Below, piece by piece: positions 59,691-64,000 of a stretch of 64,000 nucleotides of DNA. A model generated the notes under the pieces. The model was not told the origin of the DNA, ran no database searches, and saw nothing but the letters and a program-made list of their open reading frames with translations. Source of the stretch: Conus ventricosus (Eukaryota > Mollusca > Gastropoda > Neogastropoda > Conidae); contig CM031601.1 of NCBI GenBank assembly GCA_018398815.1, positions 36,098,486-36,162,485 of the forward strand. Reading direction: 5' to 3'. The position numbers were made by a program, and so were the translations under genes. The stretch's first letter is position 1. Each line of letters starts with the position of its first letter.

Positions 59691-62600
59691 TAAATTTTGT
59701 GTGAAATGTTTATGTATCGTCGGATTCGTTGCGTATCCCGGAATTGGGCGCGCCCAAAAAAAAAAAAAATTAGTGGCGTTTTGGGCTTTGGCCCCGCCCG
59801 CTTAAGGCCCCAGTCTACCTGGTGCCGTACCCCTTTTAATTGGTTTCCCCGGGTAATAGTTCTTTGGGGAAATGATTGTTTTATGCTCTGTGTGCGGTTT
59901 GGAAATTTGTAACCGTCGTTGTTGGGGTGTAGTTTTCCCCGGGGGTTTTTCTACAAAGTTTCTTCTTGGGACGATGGATGCGTCGGGGGGGTTGTTGAGG
60001 CCAAGGAAAAGCTCAGAGGGTTGCTGGCCCACCCCCCCAAACTTGTAAAAAGGGTCAGCCCAGGTCTGGCGTTCCCGAGGGTAGGGGCTCTTGTTTTCGG
60101 GGGCCCCGTTCCCAAAACAGGTGTTCTGTTTGTAATTTTTTGCAATGGGTGTGCCATTCGCTGTGTAGCTCCCCTTTTTCTTTTCTGTTTCTTGTATGGG
60201 TCCCCGATGATCGCCTCCCCCAACAGGGGTTGATAGGGAGGAAAGGGTTGCGTTTTCTGGTGTTGGGCATGTCGAGGAGGGTAGGAAGCCGAGGGTAAAT
60301 TTGGTTTCTTTTGAGTAGTGAGGGGTTTACCACGATTGCGGAATTGAGCCCCCGTAGGGGGTTGGGGGAAACTTTTGAGATTTTTGCTTTTGAGGGAGTA
60401 GGAAGGAGGGTTTCAGGGTTTCCGCCCAGGTTATGCGTGCATTTCGTGGGTTTGAACGCATGCCCCTCGCCTTTCCCCCTGTTCCGACTCTTCAGGTCCT
60501 TTGAAGGGTGAGGTGGTACTGAAGTCTTGTTCCCCCAAATGAGGCAGTCCTTCGAAGAGAGCATTGGGATTTGACGCATCCGGGGGTCGTTGTATGGCAC
60601 AGGAACAAGGTGGGCCAAATGCCCCGCGGGCCCCCTAATCCACGTCGTAGAATTTTTGAGGTCCCCCTCCCAAACTTGCTGGTGCTTTCCCTGGAGCACT
60701 TCACCCGGAATGGATGGGGCCAGGTGCCCCTTCTGGACAGTTATGGATGTCGGTCTGGGGAATGTGTCAAAGGGGCCCTTGGGAAATCCAAAATGCCAGG
60801 GCGGAGATTTGTGTTGGGCAGGAGCTGGGGGGTTTTGGTAGAGTATCCAGTCGGAAGCCTTTTGGGTTTAGAGGGTCCCAAAAGTTGGTGGGGGTCAAGG
60901 TGGTTCAGGTGTGGCAACATACTAATGGGCCCGGGTCTTACAGGGAATGAAGTGAGAGAGGGGGTCTATATTTCCCGGGGGGGAGTCGCCCTTTTTTTAA
61001 AGTGCAGGGAGTTGGCTTGGCCCTTCTGGGAAGGCTGGGGTTGGGGGCTTTGGGAAAATGAGTGTCAGGGGGGGGGCAATGCGTAGGGGGGTTTCAAGGC
61101 GTGTTGGGTAAATTGTCTGGATGGGGGCCCTTTTAACCCTTTTGGGGCGCGTGGTTTTGGCCCGCCAGGGGCGGAGATGTAAAGGGGGTGTCGTGGGCGG
61201 GAGGGGTTTAAAAATTGGGTGTGTGGTAGTGGGGGTTTGTGAAGCTGACTGAATTGGCGCGAGAATTACGGCTTTGGTTTACTGTCGCTGTGTCTGCCCT
61301 TTTCCCCTTTGTGGGGAAATCTTAGAGTCCCCGTTCCCGGCTTTATGTGCGCCAAATGGGTTGGGGTTATTCGGTCGGTCCCCCCCCTAGGTGTTTTAAA
61401 GTACTGCCACTTGAGCCCTGCTCTCTTTCAGTCTTCTGGAATTTCTTTAGGGGGGCCCGCCTTGCGACTCCGCATTTGTAAGTTCTTCTTTCGCTTCCAA
61501 ACTTCGAAGGGGCGCTGAGCCCTGGCAGGGAAGAGACCCTTGCAGCAAAAGGGGTGCCCTTCTTTTGGACAGCGAGGGGGTTTTTAAAAGAGTACGGGGG
61601 TTTAATTTTCCCCCCTGTGTTCCTTTCCCCAGGGGCGCAGCATGTCCTTCCTTCTTTTGCTCCCCGTCAGCCCGCTTGAACTTGAGGGACTTGGGCTTTT
61701 GGGGGGGGTGACTTGGGCTTGGATTGAAGTGGGTTTAGACATGTTTTTGGTCGGGAACACCGGGGGGAACAGGGGAATTGACAAGGGTGAGGTTTGGGCG
61801 TAAAGGGTGGTATGTTATCCAGGGTTGGGGGTTTCTGGACTTGGTAAAGGGGGGGGATAGGGGATGTCACCGGGAGTGGATCCATTGTCTTTCCCGAGAG
61901 TGGGCGGTGCGCATTTACAGTCGTGGCAGGGCAGTTGAAGCCGCCGGCCTTAAAACTTGCGCTGCTTTCTGCCATCTTCAGTTGCTGTTTAAGGGGTTTA
62001 GTGGTTTTAGGGCGTGGGTTTGCTTGCCTTGAAGCGCCCACATGGGGTCCTTTGTTCTTCAGCTTGCCTTTCCCCCACTCGTTCGCAGTCCGTACAAATG
62101 GGGGTTGTTCAGAGGGGTGAGCATTGTTACGAGGTAAAGTCCCCTTTCATGGCGCGGTCTTCGGTACACGTGTATGAGTCAGGGAACACCTCCCCCTGAT
62201 TTGATGTGGTCTTTGGCCGGGAGTTTTTTCCGGTTTAATGCCCCGGAGCCACGGTTCTTACCGCTAATGTCAGGCTTGCATCTGAAAACGCTGCAAGCTC
62301 TTGCTTCTTCGGTTGATGCTCTGGCGTTGACGTTGATGATCGGGGTTTTTTTGTGGGGAGTTCGAACCTGGTTTATAGCAGATTGGCCAAGGGGACTTGG
62401 GGGGGTGGTTCGAGAATTGTGGGCAAAGGCGAGTTTCGATTTTTGGGGCTTGGGACGGGGAGGGAGAAAAGGGCGACGAGGTAAGAGCAACGGTTGAGAG
62501 ATTGAAGTGGTTAGTACGTCTAGTCATAGCTTCTGAATTTTGAACGTCGCAGTTACCTGTACAAGAGGGCAAACCCAAAACTATGTGGGTGCTGGGGTTG

Positions 62601-63100
62601 TACTCTGAGGATCCCAAAATCAAGCATCAGGTGGCCCTGGTCCCAAGGGGCGCAGGCGATCCCCTTTTTCTGTCCCGTGCCGGGTGGGAAAAAGGCGATG
62701 ATTTATGGTGGTGTTTGGCCCGGGGGTTTTAATGGACATCGCCCGACCAGTATGGGAGACGGAAAAAGGGGGTTCTGGGGCCCGGGTTTGACGTGGGACG
62801 GGGCGGTTTTGGGGGCGAAATTGTTCTATCCCCCAAGGGTTTAGGGGCATGTCTAAAGGTTAGAAGTTCAGTCTACTCCCCGTGGGGGCGACCATGGGAG
62901 GAAAAATGGTGGGGTGGAGTCTGTCAGTAAGCTGCAACAGTGGAGGGTGAGGGAATTCCCCTAGCTGATGGTTTGGGGATCCCCGGGGGAAAAGGGGGTA
63001 GTGGCAAGGGGTATATTAGGATGGTGCCCAGGTGGTTTTTAGCAATGTTTATTTGCTGCGCACTGTTACAGCTGGGGGGGGCTACACTAAGAGTAGGTTA
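59691..63100. other. GC-rich low-quality block, possibly a non-LTR ORF1 on the minus strand
   Basis: Composition changes sharply to GC-rich. Minus-strand frames are Pro/Ser/Lys-rich (61667-62041, 62179-62490, 60055-60699). Near 61450-61550 a block reads FEVWKRKKNLQMRSRK, faintly like the end of ORF1 zinc-knuckle proteins. The order and frames are too damaged to name. A decayed or mis-sequenced retrotransposon 5' region is the best guess. Confidence 0.25.
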
Positions 63101-64000
63101 GGTTGGGGGCAGTTGTCAGCTATGGCGGTCAGCTAACCCCCCGGTGGAAAAAAAAGAGGTGGTACAAATTCCTGGATTTAAACTGGGGTTTAAAGTGCTT
63201 TTTCTTTAAAGGAAAAACGAGGGAAAAAATAGTGAATCGTTTTTTGTTTTGTGAAAGGGGATGCAGCATGCAAATAGGCAGGGGATGTCAGTGTCATGCT
63301 CTCCCCCCTAATGTTATTTTTTGCACCCCAACAGGGCGTTCGGACTGTATGAAAATGGAAACACTTACGATGGAATGCGATTCATAGTTACTTTTATTCA
63401 CTATCTTATTTCAGCTTGGCATCAAATCAGTGTTGTCTTACAAAGCAATATTCCTGTTAAAATTTAAAGTACTTGTTTTCTCCAGGAGATAAAATTTAGT
63501 CAGAAATGGACGTGAAACGATGACACAAAACATCTGCCATTGTGGGTATTAGCAGTTATCACCCACTGACCTGGTTTCAATTGAACAGCCAGTTTCAGGT
63601 TCAAATGAGAGCAGAATCATGACAAGTATGTTTTTGGACCCCTCGTTGGACCTGGACTGTTGAGTGATCTGTCCATGACGATCTGTATGGAAGTAAATAT
63701 TTTCCTATTCTGCACAGCAAAGGCTTTTACAGAACCCCAGGCCTTCATGCACATGTTTTGGCCATTAGCTCTTTAGACGTAAAGGGGGCCAGGCTGCATT
63801 TAGGTTTTAATTCCTATATGCCCTCCAGCAAGATATTGCTTTTTTCATTCATTCATTCTGTCTTTCTTTTATTTCTTTTCTTTTCTTTTTTTTTTGTCTT
63901 TTCTTTTGCTGCTGCCTGGGTTTAAACCTACCTTTCCAGGATGGTCAGGCCCTCCTCAAAGCCAGGTCACCGTGTGAAGAATATTTTGACCTGTGAGCTG
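63101..64000. other. Unassigned sequence, good quality again from about 63350
   Basis: I see no exon, terminal repeat or transposon domain. A CTTTT/CATT-rich stretch lies at 63838-63905. Confidence 0.5.

Overview
This window looks like noncoding and transposon-dense DNA from a metazoan, most likely a mollusc or another lophotrochozoan. The evidence is a tRNA-derived SINE ending in GGCGCTATATAAG plus (AAT)n, abundant (TG)n and (CA)n microsatellites, and a typical animal mix of Jockey/I-group, RTE, CR1-like, DIRS, Tc1, piggyBac and hAT-like remnants. There is no bacterial or operon-like organisation. Two assembly gaps are present (134-1133 and 27888-27987).

Only one host gene is well supported: a cramped-like (CRAMP1) chromatin-regulator gene on the minus strand. 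Four coding exons have consistent splice sites and phases: 49111-49178, 48392-48737, 38896-39026 and 34369-34522. The last two encode the SANT/Myb-like domain. I found no later exon in the lower-coordinate half of the window, so the gene presumably continues beyond it.

Layout. 1-23.2 kb: Jockey/I-group non-LTR elements, almost all on the minus strand. They include three head-to-tail copies of about 4.3 kb sharing the same junction, and an RTE element carrying a twin-priming-type 5' inversion. 23.2-26.4 kb: a deleted DIRS-like element. 26.4-27.8 kb: a hAT-like relic with terminal inverted repeats and a target duplication. 28.9-30.5 kb: a frameshifted Tc1-like transposon. 31.5-31.9 kb: a piggyBac relic. 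33.2 kb: a 255-bp Jockey 3'-end insertion with a 15-bp target duplication. 34.4-49.2 kb: the cramped-like gene. Its 9.4-kb second intron holds a degenerate ~40-bp minisatellite split by an RTE element, an ~80-bp minisatellite, a 303-bp MITE and the SINE. 51-53 kb: a 195-bp MITE with telomere-like repeats and a CR1-like reverse-transcriptase fragment. 55-58.4 kb: a plus-strand Jockey element with nested insertions. 59.7-63.1 kb: GC-rich sequence I could not resolve.

Sequence quality differs sharply along the window. About 12.8-23.1 kb and 53.0-63.1 kb are full of stretched homopolymers and single-base indels, as in an unpolished long-read consensus. Frameshifts there should not be read as evolution without re-sequencing. 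I found no intact autonomous new system. The most unusual structure is the minisatellite abutting exon 3 of the cramped-like gene, whose repeat unit contains that exon's own 3' splice site.
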